A stretch of 64,000 nucleotides of DNA from Paragordius varius (taxonomy: Eukaryota > Nematomorpha). Of this stretch, positions 1-13,964 are shown in pieces (position 1 is the stretch's first letter; each line of letters begins with the position of its first letter). The stretch lies in the NCBI GenBank assembly GCA_964247055.1, contig OZ176051.1, positions 12,028,001 to 12,092,000 on the forward strand. The letters are read 5' to 3'. Under the pieces are notes generated by a model. It did no database searches. It worked only from the letters and a program-made list of their open reading frames with translations, and was not told the DNA's origin. The position numbers and the translations under genes were made by a program.

Positions 1-450
1 TACGTGGAATCCATATTGAATTTTTACGGTCTCATACCTAGGGCGAAAAATCGATTCAAAAAATTATTTTTGTGAACTTTGTTTTTTGAAAAAGGTGGCA
101 TTTTACGGGGGGAGCGGGTAAAAAGAGCGCCTAAATCAAAAAAGTGGCTCGACTATGTTCAGCGCAATCGAAAATAAGTAAATAAAAATCATATTTGAAA
201 TTGAATGGTCCAACACGTTCTCCGAAAAATTGTCTCAAAGACACAATTTTTGTGGACTTCTGTTTTCAAAAAACCGTTTTTCATACGGGGTGGGCCCGAA
301 CTGGAAGCCTATTTCAAAAAAGGGCGAAGCTATTGTCGGGGCATTCATTAATGATTATATTTTTTCGAAGTTTGGATTTGATTGGGTCTACCGGTTTTCC
401 TGTACCAGATCACAAAGCCAGCATTTTCCATTTTTATAAATATATAGATT
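1..450 (+). repeat. Dispersed repeat, cut by the left edge, matching 47225-47625 inverted
   Basis: Position 1 onward matches the reverse complement of about 47225-47625 almost throughout, with position 1 corresponding to about 47625. Shared blocks include the stretch ending in GGGTGGGCCCGAACTGG and the one containing AAGCCAGCATTTTCC. Similarity stops near 450. The copy at 47 kb lies inside an element with a hAT-like end, so this is probably a truncated copy of the same family. A short frame (DHKASIFHFYKYID) is conserved between the copies, but I recognise no protein. Positions 451-1000 show nothing I can identify. Confidence 0.75.
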
Positions 451-1029
451 CCTGATAACATCCACCCATTCTAAGCACATTTTGCTAATGTTGAAATCAT
501 GTAATTTCAGCAACCGTAACGGAACGTGGAATTTACGTGCTTATAATAATAGATTTAGTGGTTAACAAAATGACCAAGCAAGGACATACTAGGAATTATA
601 GTCCTTCTACCGGCACTTTAGAAATCGACATACCATATTGAATATAACTCTGGCCATAACTCGTTATAATTCAACGGTGTAGGTATAATAATGAATAAAA
701 AGCTGGCTAATTTATCTGACATTTTTATTCCAATCAATAAACATTAATTGCAATCCGCATACAACCCCTCATCTATCACAATCTTTCAAATTCACGCCCC
801 TACCTCCTTTTACAGCGAAGACGACTGTGGAAAATTTTAAAGTGATCTCGAAATGGCGATTTCCAAAATATTTATCTGAGAAAATTTAATTCGATCACAG
901 GAAAAGAAAAAAACACCTCCTATGACAGGCGGCATAGGCTTAGGCATAAAAAACGAGAGAGAAGATAGATTGATTGTGAATTCTGTGCAAACCATCGTTT
1001 CTTCGTCTCAAACACCTTTTTTAAACAAC

Positions 1030-2770
1030 CTAAACGACGTCTATACACACGGCGTTCCCCGTGCAAAGATACCGTAACCAAATTGACTTTATATTAAGTA
1101 TGGTTAAATATAAAAGTTTTTCCATAAGTCAAATGCTTAGCAGGATTGAATTGCTACAGCGACCACAACCTATTAATCGCCAAAATCTGCTAAAGTTACA
1201 AATCCCCAAAATATCCAAACCCACCAGAACAAGATTAGATGATACAATCGACAACAAGTTTAGCACCGCTTATCTAATCGTTTCGATTGTCTTGATTATA
1301 ATTCCGAAAACTATCAGGATATAAACTCTTTGGAACGCTATAAATCTGCAGGGGTATAGCCGACAAATTTATACAGCCTCTCAAACTTACTAAACAAAAA
1401 AATAAAATTGTCAATCAAAAGTCTCGAGATCGCAGAAAAACGTAGAAAATCCAAAATCAAATGCAAATGGGGTGAATACAAACAACTAAACAGTGACTTT
1501 CAGAAATGTGCAAGAGAGGACAAAAATAATTATTACGACCAATTGTGCGAAAAAAACAGACGTCAAAAATAACCGAAACCTTTTTGTCCATACAAACGAT
1601 ATTATTCCACAAGAACTTTCTACAAGAGACCTATGAGAAACGACAACAACTCATCCTCACTGAAAAAGATGAAATCCGCAAACTCTTGCTTAAACATATA
1701 AGTAAACTATACAACGTAAATAACCCCCAGACTATTAACGGACTTACTCAAGAGAAAGACCCACCTATAATGAAAAAAGAAGTTAAACACGCTATAAATG
1801 ATTCTAGTATCGGCAAAGGAGCACAGAGAAATCCCTACTAAAATAATAAAATATATTACAATCAAAATACTTACCAAATTATTTCAAAATATACTTGAGA
1901 TGGAAAAATTTTTTGAAGATTGGTGTAACTGAATTATGATTCCTATTTATAGAGAAAAATGTAATTCATAATTGTGCGACAACTATCGCACCATAGCGCT
2001 CATTAACCAAGAGTTTAAAATATTCCTTAAAATAATACATCACTTAGGCTGGTTTTCGAATAGGTAGAGGATACAGAGATATGATATGCAAAGTGAGGTG
2101 ATACTAGATAAACATATGGAATACAAATAACGGCACATGTGCTTTGTTTCTACATAGCATTTGTTTCCATCCAACACAATAATTACGAACATCCCTAAAA
2201 CAACTTGGAATATTAACCCATTCAATCAAAGTCACATTCTTAATTTACTTAAATTCCACGGCTGTACACGGTATAACTGGCACATGTAAGGTGCAAGTCG
2301 GCCCACGCCAAAGCTGTGTTCTATCCTCTATTCTTTTTAACGCTTACCTCAAATCCATATTAAGAAACTCCCAGAAACTAATGTCATTAACGTAGTGGAA
2401 ATTTACTTACATACGTTCATTACGCGAATGAAACAGTCTTATTCGCCGACAGTGTAAACACATTAGAGGTTTTGCAAGTGTTTACAACTCAATAAATTTG
2501 GAAAATATAAAAAAAACAAAAGTTTTGCAAATCGACCCGGCTCAAAAGGAATTCAATATACCTCAACGGTGACACGTAATTGGGCAGCAATATAAACAAT
2601 GACAACAACTCTACTCCAGAAATAAAACAAAGAATTGCCCTTACAAAAGCAGTCACATTCAATAACAAGCAACCAATCATCAACCGAATTAAACGCCAGA
2701 TCCGGTATTGGCAATGAATGCAAAAGTTATATTTTCAATGTGGCAGGTAGTCGGAATCAACTTTAGCAAC
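1030..2770 (+). mobile_element. Decayed RTE-like LINE (EN-RT) relic
   Basis: Scattered frames align in order with the intact LINE protein at 16686-19487. Near 1060 RYRNQIDFIL matches the end of the endonuclease domain. Near 1430 IAEKRRKSK matches IAEKRRKAK. Near 1690 there is a match to the region before the RT domain. Near 2280 VGPRQSCVLSSILFN corresponds to the GVRQGCxLSPxLFN motif of the RT. Frames shift and stop repeatedly, so the copy is old. It lies in the ACLY intron downstream of the last exon seen here. About 2700-2765 also matches 25132-25212 inverted, which ties it to the relic near 25 kb. Confidence 0.75.
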
Positions 2771-2869
2771 AACAAAAACAAAATAACTGCAAAATATTAA
2801 TGGAAATATCTTAATTTGGTAAAAAACTGATAGAAAAGTATTAAACAGTCAAAAAGCAAAATCAATTAC

Positions 2870-5800
2870 CAATTTTAAAGCAGGCCGGCTTTATAGCACC
2901 CACGGTGGCTGGTCCAATTATTGTAATTTTATGATGAGGATGGTGATGTTTCCCAGCTTCATTTTTGTTTGAAACTTTTTCGGCATGCGCTATGAGAGAT
3001 TTCGTCAAATTTTCTGGAATACCTTCAGCTATGATTGCGATCGTACGAATCTTGACAAAATTATATATTTATATGATAACAAGGTATAAAATGCTATTTT
3101 ATATAAAAAATGAAAACACTAGTTAATTAAGCCTATCACAAGTTTTTCTCATCTAAAGTATGGATTTATGATTAATATTGGGAATATATAACAAAATGTT
3201 TGATTTCAGAGCATACAAAAATGCAAAATTAAATAATAATCACACATTTAGGGTTTAGGGGAGTGAATTATATGTGAATGAATTGGAATAAATTAATTTA
3301 ATTATTGCTAAAATCTTTTAAACCTGCAGTTTTATTTATAAACATCTATGGACGCCTTCTTTACTGATAATTTCAATCCGCGCAGATACATAATCTTATG
3401 TTTCGGGTGTATTCGTTTTCACTGACGCCCAATACAAGGCCCTGAATATATTCTTTCGACCTCTTCAAAATTTTATCTTCCTCAACGAGTAATTACCGTT
3501 GTTGTCATTAATAGCGGTCGCGTAAGGGGGTATGACCAACTTTTTTTATGTGTCCTTGTAATTAAAAACTTTATTTAAACCTTTCATATAGTGATTCCGT
3601 TCTCTCTTTTATAACCATTCTCACAAGCCTTTTGAGATCCTTATTATTCCTTTTATATTTTTCCCGCTCCTGGTTGTTATAATGGGTAAATATCCAGAAT
3701 TCAAAGGCTTGATTTTTTTACGATTTCATGTTTGGTCTTTCAGTCATGCCTCTTTATACACCTGATTTTTAACACCCTTCATTCTAAACACCCTAACTCC
3801 CGCCTCTCTAATTGTTTTAAACATAAAGACCTATCTCTTTCTGGATCGCTGTTCCTGTTTAGTATAACTACAGTTTCTACAAATCTTTCTTTACTGTTAT
3901 TGAAAAAATTCCATCACATTACCTTCGATGCTATAAGCTTTACGCTTTCAACAAATATTGGTATATCCGTTATATATTTGTGCATAATTATATGTTGTGA
4001 AACAAAAGACAAGAAAAAATATAGAATAATTGATATAAGGAACTCAAAAGACTAGTGAGATTGGTTAAAAAAAGAACACGAAATCACCTTGTGAAGAGAA
4101 TCAAAATAAAGTTTTTATATTTGCTCGACAAAGACACAGATGAAAGCTAAATTTTCTCCCTTACGCGACCGCTATTAAAGACAAAAACGGCAAATTACTC
4201 GTTGGAGAAGAGATTTTAAAGAGATGGAAATAATATTTCCAGGACAGTGAAACAAATTCACACGATATACCAGATTATGTATGTGCGCATATTTAAAGAA
4301 GTCGATATTGGTTTGAAAAAGATATTAATAAATAAAGCTGCAGTTCCAGACTTAAACATTAATTGTTGAAAAAAGTTAGAGAAAGGTATCAAATGTATAA
4401 CGATTATTTTTAATAATATATTATAAGTATTACTATCCGATTGTAAAAAGAGTTTCACTGTTACCATTTTTGGGTAAAGGAATTATAAATGATTGAAAAA
4501 TTACAGAATATAAGATTGATGTCCCATAATGAGATTAGAAAAACGGAAAAGAATGGTTTATATAGAGCAGGATTTACTGCAGTATTCGCAAAATATATGA
4601 GCTTTAACAAGTATTTAACTGATTTCGCAACAAAAGACTGTAACAACTACTATTTATTCAATCAATTTTACTTAGATCTCGTATAATTTTGTATCAAAAT
4701 TTGTCGCTAAAAATATTTTGCAGGTCCCGGTATGGAGAGTAATAAAAATTGGTTTTATTCCAGTAAAACACCGTCGATCCGATTCACGCAGTTAGAATGT
4801 TAATTGAAAAGCAGATAAAAATAAAAATAAAGTGTTTAATTTTGATTGGTAAAAAGCGTCTGCCATGATACCGCAAAGTATAATATAAAACGAAACAACG
4901 TGCCTGAAAGTTTCAAAAATATCCTCAAAAACATGTACGGCTCTAACCATATTATAAATAAAAGACATCAGGGAGTGTCAGATCATATCAAAATAAATTA
5001 AGGCGTCTATCAGGGGTCAGCAATCAGTCCGTTGCTTGAAATTATAAAAATTAACAATGTAATGGGTGGTATTTGCTGTACGCCGATGATGAAATAGTGT
5101 TGTGTCATGTGGCATGAATTGAAAAAAATTGTCATATGCTAATTAAATTTTGGTAAAAATGATGAATATATTGTGGAAGGGAGGAGGACAATAGCCCTAA
5201 AAACAAATGGATAGATACGGTTAAGATATGGCAAAGTTGAACTAAAATCGCAAGAAGAACGCCTTAGTCAAAGTTCAATGGGGAAATAGTTTTCAAATGT
5301 ATGACCGCTTGAAAGAATGATATCATATAATGTAGTTATTATATTAATTAAAATTATTTAAAGCATGAAAATCGATTACCAGTAATTTTTGTAAAGCGTA
5401 AGAAATAAAACTAAAATAAAATATGGTAATACTATTTAAATTGTTAAGTTCTTTAAGAATACCAAAAAAAGGCTTGGACGTTTGTATAAAAAAACATAAA
5501 GCAAATACCTATCGCACCTACTGTAAAGATAAAATATAACTAGGAGGCTGATATGTGGGTAATTGAGATAATAAAACAAGAGGGATATCAAAGGATAGCT
5601 TTTAGATTGAGAATAAATATACAGGAAAACGAAAAAATTAACAATCTAACAAATATGTTTTTTTAAATTAACAATATATTTTTATCATTCAAGAAAGTTT
5701 ACTAGTAGTATTCGGAAATTCATATTAATTTCAATTAATAAAATTTTAAATTTGGTTACAGAAATTTTTGATTACTTGGGGAAATTGCATACATTCCATA

Positions 5801-8800
5801 GTACTATCATAGGCGGATCGTAATGAAGCAAAATTTATCATAACATCGGCATCCCCATGCTTTTTCATAGCAACATCCATTTTGGCATATACTAATCAAA
5901 TGAAAACATAATAATTAATTGTTAAATTCAATTATATTTTCAAATCGTTAAATGCATATTAATTTGATAGGTTTTAATTTTTTGATCAAAAAAATAATAG
6001 TGCCTAATTCCGAATTTGTGTATGAAAGTTAATCAATTATGGTCGACGGTTGTGAAAATAATGAACGCGACTGATTTATCAAAATAACCCAAAAAGTTTT
6101 ATAGAGATGTTTATTTCGTGATTATATTTACCAATTAACAATGTAAAAAAAGTACCAATTTTTTATTAGTTTGTCATTTAAACACGATATAAACACTTTT
6201 AAAAGAAATTTATTGTAATTTTCGCTTATCAATTCTAATTCAATTTACTTTTTGCATTTAACCAGTTAATTATTATAATTATTATTATTTAGAGGTACAC
6301 CTTAGGCGTAGTAATTTCATTTCTAAAAATCCTTGTAAAAACCACTTATTATAAATTAAAATTCGTATTTTTAACATCTAATTATGCGAAATTAAAATTC
6401 GTAATTTTAACATTTGATTATGGGTAAACGCATAAATTATTTGATTATTTCTCAATGAATCAAATTATATAAAATATTTCCAAGATTCTATTACGAATGT
6501 AAATGACTGTAAACCTGGTATAAATATTTCCTTGTGACCCCAATAAAATTTAGCCTTGTGGTCTCCAGTAAAAGGATAAACCATAGCTGCCACCGAAGGC
6601 TGACTCCGAGCGCAGGAATAATCAAAATCTAACATACTTTGAACGGCTCGTAATTGCATACCCCAAATAATGGCACGCGTATTTTTCCTATAAAATTTTG
6701 GTAAATATATATGGAATTATCAAATTTTATAATTTGTTGCATAAAAAATCTAAGACTGAATTAGGTGTTAAAAACGGTTTATGAATCGCTTTTCAAAATA
6801 ACTAAACCAGTCAAGTCAAACGCTCCTCTAAATATATATTTATATAGTAATAATAATATATTGATACTTAAACTTAAATAAATTATGTCAAATATAGTAC
6901 TTTAATAAATAATCAATTTTAGTATAAATATGAATGATGCCCTAAATAATTATTTTAAAGTTTTGTTTAAACAAGTGACAATATATATATACATATGTAT
7001 CTGTAGGAAAAAGTATTTTTATGGTCGCAAATAACTGCAATCACGTTGAACTAGGTTAGGAAAGTTTTACACAAAACTACACATATTTTTTTAAAAAGTT
7101 ACTCTATTGATATCTATCGTGTAGGATATGTGTAAACTCGGAGGGAAAAATTTTGTTAAAGCATTCCAATTTCCTTTCCATATTAAAAGGTGTTAATGTA
7201 AAAATTTATATTGTAAATACACTTATAGTTATTAATAGAGAAAGTTAAAAATGTGGGTACTAATATTATATAGTCAACACCGGTTTTTCATGAAATATTA
7301 TCCATATAACACCATTCGATTTTTTTCCAAAAATATATATTAAAATAATTTTATTTAATTCTCTTTATATGGGGTTTGAAATATGCACAAACTACTAAGT
7401 GTATGTAAAATTAAACTCGAACGATTTTGCTCTAAAACCAATTGGATATCGCAAAAGTGTATGATGTAGCATAATCTAATACAAGTCGCTGTTTGTTAGT
7501 TTTAAAAATTGTCCTTAAAATAAGTGAAAATCTCCTGTTTATTTACATATATAATCATCAAATAAGCATGACATACATATAAATTCTAAACCTAAGATTA
7601 AAAAAAATTACGTGAAAAGAAGATAATCTTGGACTGTGTTTATTGATGTGACTTTATTTGAAGAATGCTTATCAGCCTTTTTAACATCATCATCATGCAT
7701 GGTGGATTGAAGGGAATCGCCTTTAGATGGCCAATCCATATCAATACCATTCGGCAAATTATTTTTTGTTGCAATGTTTGGGTCTGTCTGACTTTTTACA
7801 CCAAGCTGCTGTTTATTTGGGGTGTGAGAACTACTGGCAGTCGAAGAAGTCCCATGTGATATACTTTTCTATGCGCAATTATTAGTTTAATATCAAAAGG
7901 CATTTAAAAGACATTATATATATATAAACTTTTTGCGCGCTTTTTTATGGCAGACCTATATATCTAGGTTTTTTTTGAAAAAATGTCTTGTTTAATCCTT
8001 TTATCTGCTACTATTTATTTTTCAGCACACAAACAATTAAAAAAATGATTTTCAAAATTTTGCCATTTTTTTCATATAATAAAAAAAAGAATATACTGCA
8101 AATTTTCTGCAGTCTCATGTTTTAACAGAAAAAAATGTTTGAAAGCATAAAATGTTAACCATTCCGCTCGAGAGTAAGAAATTGGCTGTAGTTTCCGAAG
8201 GCACGGGTTCAGGAGCAATATCAGTTTTACCAAGCGCCATCCCCACGATAGCTGTCATGTGTGTTTCAGGTCCATACACGTAAATGGGAACACCGGATAA
8301 AGTTTTGCCTAAAAAGCCAAATAAGGGTATAAACATTATATTTTTAAGAAAATAAATCGGTTGGGTGTAATGAAATATAAATTAACAGTCCATAAGGTTA
8401 AAGTAATTAAAAAATTGAAACAACACATATATATATATATATATATTAGTTAGTAATGATGCTTTCTTTAGGTTAAATTAATCAAAAAATTATTTTGCCT
8501 AAAACTATATATTACAAAATATGGATGTTTGATGAATAATGGATATAATTATTTAAATAGATATATATATATATATATGCATAAACATCAGCTTTCATAC
8601 AAAATGGTAAGAACCATCAATTATTCATGTGTTAAATAAAATGGGATATCGTACGAACATGCACATAATAATTTCAAAAATATAATCTATAATAATCGCA
8701 CAAAATAGAATAATAGCTAGTTTATGTTAATAAAGAGCTTTAATACCCAAATTTTTCATGATTCTCAAGCCCTCTTGATAATTGGGTCCAGCACGGCGCA

Positions 8801-9925
8801 CATATATACGGGCATTCACGTCACAAAGTTTGGCGTGAAAATCGGTCAGGGCTCTAACGATACCCTTAAAGGTTGCCGCGACATTCGTAAAATTGGCAAT
8901 TCCTCCCCCAATAATCAAAACTTTTCCCCCTAACATATGTCATTAAAGTATAAGAATTAGCAAATTAAATAAGCTATGATAGGTTTGAAATAACATTAAA
9001 AATTTCAAAAAAACAGTTACGCGTCCAATAAAGTGAAATGTAATGATTTATAAATGTTATAGTTAAATTCAAATCTATCAAGCTAATAAGCAGAAATGTT
9101 CTAAGGTAAAATATTTCAAAATTCTGAGTAAATGTATGAAATATGGTTATTATTACAATTATAATTCGGCTAACGCTATAAATGAATTTATTGGGTGCAT
9201 TTTCGATTACTACTATAATAATCTTTATCATACGTATAAATAAATACGATTATTACATTTCAAAAATATCTTTTAGACAAAGATATTACTAGTGGTAATC
9301 GAAAATTAAGTTTTAAATAAATTTGTTAAACATAAAACTTAAATTAAAAGTATGTAATGCAATACATACCACCTTTAACACCCACATCATCTGTATTATT
9401 GGACGTGCCATACTGTTTTGTCATGAGTGATAAGATAGTTTTGGCATATTCATAGGTTTGGGATTCGGTCGGAGCTCCTGAATATTCGCCATAGTTTGCA
9501 AGTTCATGCGCACCGCCAAGTTCACAAATAGTGTCACTAAAGACAGAATTAATGTTCATTATATTTTACATTTATTTTTTACATTTTTGTTGCAAATATA
9601 AATATTTTATCATTAATATTTTTATTTCTTTTCGTTTTAGTTCATCCATTGTATATTATCATGAATCACAAATTTTGGATATATAGTTTATTTAATGCAT
9701 TTTAGAGATTTATTCATTTTTATAAAAAACCAGTAAACAACAACTTTGTAAGAATTAAAATGGACTAATTCTGATTATAATAAAAGAATTTTATGGAAAC
9801 ATCTTAGTCATGGGTATAAATTATTTTAATAGTTTTTGCATCTATATAACACATAATTATGCAATTTGGGCTATAAATGTAGTATATATGCATACGAAAA
9901 GTATTTTTACAACAGGTAAAAACAG

Positions 9926-9956
<31 letters not shown>

Positions 9957-10420
9957 TGTATTTTTCAACATATTCTCAACAACCAAAATGTAATATATGT
10001 CATTAACATTTTAAGCATATTACTTTATAATAAACTCACGAAAAGTCATTTAAAATATTTGCATGATATTTGTTAAAACCAATCTACAATGGATTAAATA
10101 AAAGAATATTTGTAATTAAGAAATTAATATTAGTAGTAAAAAATGAATATTAGTGAAAATAAAAAAGAAACAAAGGGCCATCGTGCACGAGTAAGCATTA
10201 CCATGCCCATTAAGTAATAATTATTTTTTACTATTTACTATTGAAGGGAAAAAATATTACGTATACATACTCAATAAATGCCCTTTCTTTCCTTTTTTAT
10301 CTTTCACTAATAGTAAAAAATGCTTCCATGGCCCTTTCTTTGTTTTTTATTTCACTAATATTCATTTTTTTACTTTTAATATTAATTTCTTTATTATATG
10401 CTTTTATTATATCCACTGAG

Positions 10421-10461
<41 letters not shown>

Positions 10462-13400
10462 CATGCATTCTGTTAATTAATATCAAGTAGCATACCTGTA
10501 TATAACAGAGGCCCCACCCCCCGCAACCATGGTCCAAATCCTACCCCTCGGATTTAAAATCGTGAGTTTAAGTGAAGCACCACTTCGGGCATCAAGTTCA
10601 CGGGTATATTCTTCCTGGTAACATATAGCAATATAACATTTTAAAGATTTTTCTGAGGGGCAATTTATATTTTAGACTCATTAACCACTAAAATGTTACA
10701 TTTGTATACATATTTACAGGTAAAAAGTTCATAATAGTTGTATGACACTTATATATGTTAAAAATACAAGGGTTAAGCCTGCAATTATTCCTTCGGTATT
10801 TCAATACTACCCATAATTTTAAAGTTATATTGTAACAATAATTAATTGCTATAATGACACAACCAGTAAGAATTTTATCTATCTAAGTTTTTTGCAAAAC
10901 AAAAACGGCGTTAAAAAATACTTCAGGGTAAGCATCCCTGCCAAAGGGTGGTGGAAAACTTATATCATCTCCCCATTTAGCTTTACACAAGTATTCGGCA
11001 CATGTGTCAATCTTAGCGGCAACATCAAGCGGTATTATAGCATTATTTTCAACTTTCATTACTACGAAAAAAAATGGGAAATTATAGAAATTATAAAAAT
11101 TAAAAGGAATATTTTGTACTCATTTTAAAATGAATTCGTACTAGCCGCACAAATGGTCATACAGAGTCTATTCAACAAAATCACATGTTAATTAAAGGTA
11201 AGCCATTTAATATTTGGTTAAAAAGAAAGAAAAATGTAAATTTTTTTCGTGTGTTTGTAAAAAAAAATTTCAACTGTATATCAAGTATAAAGAAACAACA
11301 TTCATCATAATACCTAATGGATTTATTTCAAGGTAAGTGAAGTAGAGCTCAGAATAAAACTTGAACAATCGTTCCAGGAATTTGGCTAATTCGCTAAAAT
11401 ATATATATATATATATATAATGAGAGGACAAAATAATTTTTTTTGAGAGAAATTTAAAATACATATAAATTTATTTAATTAATTTAAAATATAATATACA
11501 TACGCTTTTTGTTTGGGTGAAACGTTATGTAATAATTTTGATTCAATTTCATGTGCGCTTGGGAAAGTTTCAATAGGTATATCCATTTTCATAGCCTTAA
11601 TTAAAAATATGAATACAACAATTAAGTGGTATAATTTAAATTTTTGGGGAAAATTTTATTCGTGCAAAACACTTTATGTGAATTATTTTATGTTATACAG
11701 TAAAAAATCATACGGAGGACATAATGACATATATTTTTTTTAGATAGAAACAACCTAACTTTTTAAATAATTTTTTTTCCAAATATAACTTAATTGCTTT
11801 AATCTGCGTATTAGTAGCACTATCAATTAGGTATTTTACAAATGTTGTATATAAATGATTTTTTAGGGTAAATTAAGGTTTAAAAACTATGGTTGTCTTT
11901 TGATTAAACAAATTGTCTTAATATTATTACGTTTCCGTATAATTTCATTTTTAAATGTATTTCTTTCAGAATTAGGCTTACTTTAGAATCAACATCTCCG
12001 ATATCTACACCACCGGCATGGTAAAAAAGCATGTAGTCCCCTCCACGGTATGAGTATATGCAGACATACATTTCCTCCTCCTGTGTTTTTATGAGAAACA
12101 TGATTATTTTTGTAAAATTCAGGAAAAAATATAGATTATAATCCCTTGCGTATTATTTAAACGCTTTATTTATATTCAACTTAATTTTGTGAACACAGAT
12201 TATGGATAGTCAACATGCGGTAAAACCTTTGAAATGAATGCAACTTTTTAAAGCCCATATATATTTAAAAACTAATTTGATGCCAAAATGCAGCCCGCGA
12301 AGCCATTTGTGTTGAGCATACCTGATTTAGAATTTCTTGTTTCCTTATTTTTATTAAAAGGTAAGGACTGAAATCGTAACAGCAGAAGCTTTAACAATCG
12401 TCTAACGAGGGTAATTAACCGTGGTTATAAAAATAAATTGCGCAATTTCCTGACATACATCATACATACATACAATGTAATAATTAGTTGCTCTACCTAC
12501 TATACTAGGACAATACAGTGACATATATATATGGGCATTCATGAATAATTTAATTTATTTCACTCATAAGAATAACAAAATGCCAACGCAATATAACATT
12601 TCTTGCCGCTAGTTTTTGCCAATTAAATAGCCTTATTTAATAAATTTTAAAGAAATATCAATTTTTTTAAGATTTTGTGAGCAGCATATTTTGATAAAAA
12701 AAAGTTTCCAAATTTTTCACAGGTCCCACATAAAGAGATCCCCTGTATTGAACCATCAATAACACCTTCTAATATATGATAGGAATAAAAGGAAAAAAGC
12801 ACATTTGTTGGCTCACAAAATTAATAAATATGTAATGAATGCATAATGAATAAATAACGTTTCGTTTCTTGTTACAAAATTAACAATTTGTTTTATAAGT
12901 ATGTATTTTAAATTATTAGTTAGAGTACAAATATTATGTTTGATAAGTAAAAATTATTTTTATGTATAGGAAAATATAAAAAATTAATATATTTTCAACT
13001 TTCACCATATATATTATGCCCATTAAAATATTTATTATCCATCAATCTAATATTCATTTTAACGAATATTTTATATAATTAATTTTGGCGATATGCATTT
13101 ATCCAATTATAAATGGACAATCAAACATTTTTAATGTATAATATTTTTATCATTAATTCTCTAATATTAATAAATTGAAATGGTCAAAATTTTAACAAAA
13201 AAATGATAATCATCGTTAAAATTATTTATAATCAAAATATAAACGGAATAAAATAAATTTTAAAAATAAAATAATTGTCCAAACTATAATTAAATGGCTA
13301 AGTTTAAAAATTACCATAATTTTTCAATAAAGATTTATGCCAGTTTTTACACAAGTAAAAAAATCAATACATACATATAAATATATAGTTTTGTAAAATC

Positions 13401-13964
13401 TCAAGAGAATTTATGGATAATATATTTTTATAATATACAGTTTTAAGGATTGTTAAAAAATTTGCATTAAAGCCAAATCATCTTGTTAAGAAAGATAAAT
13501 AATAAAAAAACCTGGTAATGTGGTAGAAATTTCTCAATGATAAAATTTTTGATAACTCCTTTTGCTTTACCAACCTAAAAAAGATAATTAAAAAAATTAT
13601 ATTTCGAAAAAGTTACCTGAACTTCTTGAGTACGATACTTTTCTATCCAATCGCAAACTTGTTCATATGTTGCTTTAACTAGCAAAAGACCAAGTTTTCC
13701 ACGTCGTTTAATTAATTGATCAGGTTTGACTACCAACTCCTAAATATTAATATGTTAATTAACATGGAAAATAATATTTTTAGGATAAATAAATTCTTAA
13801 ATTACTTCTTTAAGAAGCCATGGATATTTTTCGGGCAGTGTTTTCAAATTTGTTTTTGGGTCGACGGACACAAAATAATCTTCGCCTTGTCCTTGATTAT
13901 TTTGAAGGACGTATTTATTTAATAATTCTTTTCCTTTAACTTCAAAAATAGCTTTAGATGACAT
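2870..13964 (-). CDS. ACLY: ATP-citrate lyase (ACLY), N-terminal two thirds, 15 exons; 3' end off the window
   Basis: ACLY is a cytosolic enzyme that uses ATP and CoA to split citrate into acetyl-CoA and oxaloacetate, supplying acetyl-CoA for lipids and protein acetylation. Exons run downward on the minus strand: 13806-13964 ([18 protein letters not shown]), 13617-13739, 13512-13574, 11982-12080, 11504-11595, 11314-11393, 10922-11061, 10496-10614, 9370-9536, 8747-8929, 8160-8308, 7612-7868, 6515-6687, 5776-5891, 2870-3050. All junctions are GT-AG and in phase, giving about 700 residues. Family landmarks in order: [110 protein letters not shown] and [11 protein letters not shown]. These cover the ATP-grasp/citrate part and most of the CoA-ligase part. 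The catalytic-His and citrate-synthase-like regions must lie left of position 1. The first two introns are short (66 and 42 nt); the others reach 2.7 kb. Exon 12 is a Ser-rich linker. The exon 9 donor could be 3 nt different. Confidence 0.96.
3340..3730 (-). mobile_element. LINE fragment, minus orientation, in an ACLY intron
   Basis: Read on the minus strand, this stretch gives pieces typical of the linker between endonuclease and RT in LINE ORF2: [20 protein letters not shown] followed by a segment ending AINDNNGN. It is an inverted partner of the plus-strand fragment that begins near 4030: both contain [16 protein letters not shown] and the DNA string TTACGCGACCGCTATTAA. Frames are broken. 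It lies in the intron between ACLY exons 14 and 15. Confidence 0.6.
4030..5300 (+). mobile_element. LINE RT relic, plus orientation, in an ACLY intron
   Basis: Plus-strand frames give [13 protein letters not shown] near 4035 and [20 protein letters not shown] near 4170, a hallmark of the region upstream of LINE RT domains. Near 5010 [11 protein letters not shown] matches the GVxQGSxLSPLLF motif, followed by a broken YADDE-like stretch near 5075. Stops and shifts are frequent. It forms an inverted pair with 3340-3730. Together they explain most of the 2.7-kb intron between ACLY exons 14 and 15. Confidence 0.6.
9926..9952. repeat. (TA)n microsatellite in an ACLY intron
   Basis: An uninterrupted TA run. 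Similar runs occur at 10425-10458, 43861-43903, 49208-49231, 56471-56502 and 59614-59635. They make the short overlapping frames rich in Tyr and Ile around them meaningless. Confidence 0.95.
10425..10458. repeat. (TA)n microsatellite in an ACLY intron
   Basis: A TA run of about 34 bp just downstream, on the minus strand, of the ACLY exon 8 donor at 10495. Confidence 0.95.

Noticed and set aside
1-2869. Further ACLY exons
   Set aside because: I searched the minus strand for the expected NTGGM...ASKLYRPGS and citrate-synthase-like segments and saw none; the intron runs off the left edge.
9804-10459. Tyr/Ile-repeat frames around TA runs
   Set aside because: They are translated TA microsatellites inside ACLY introns.
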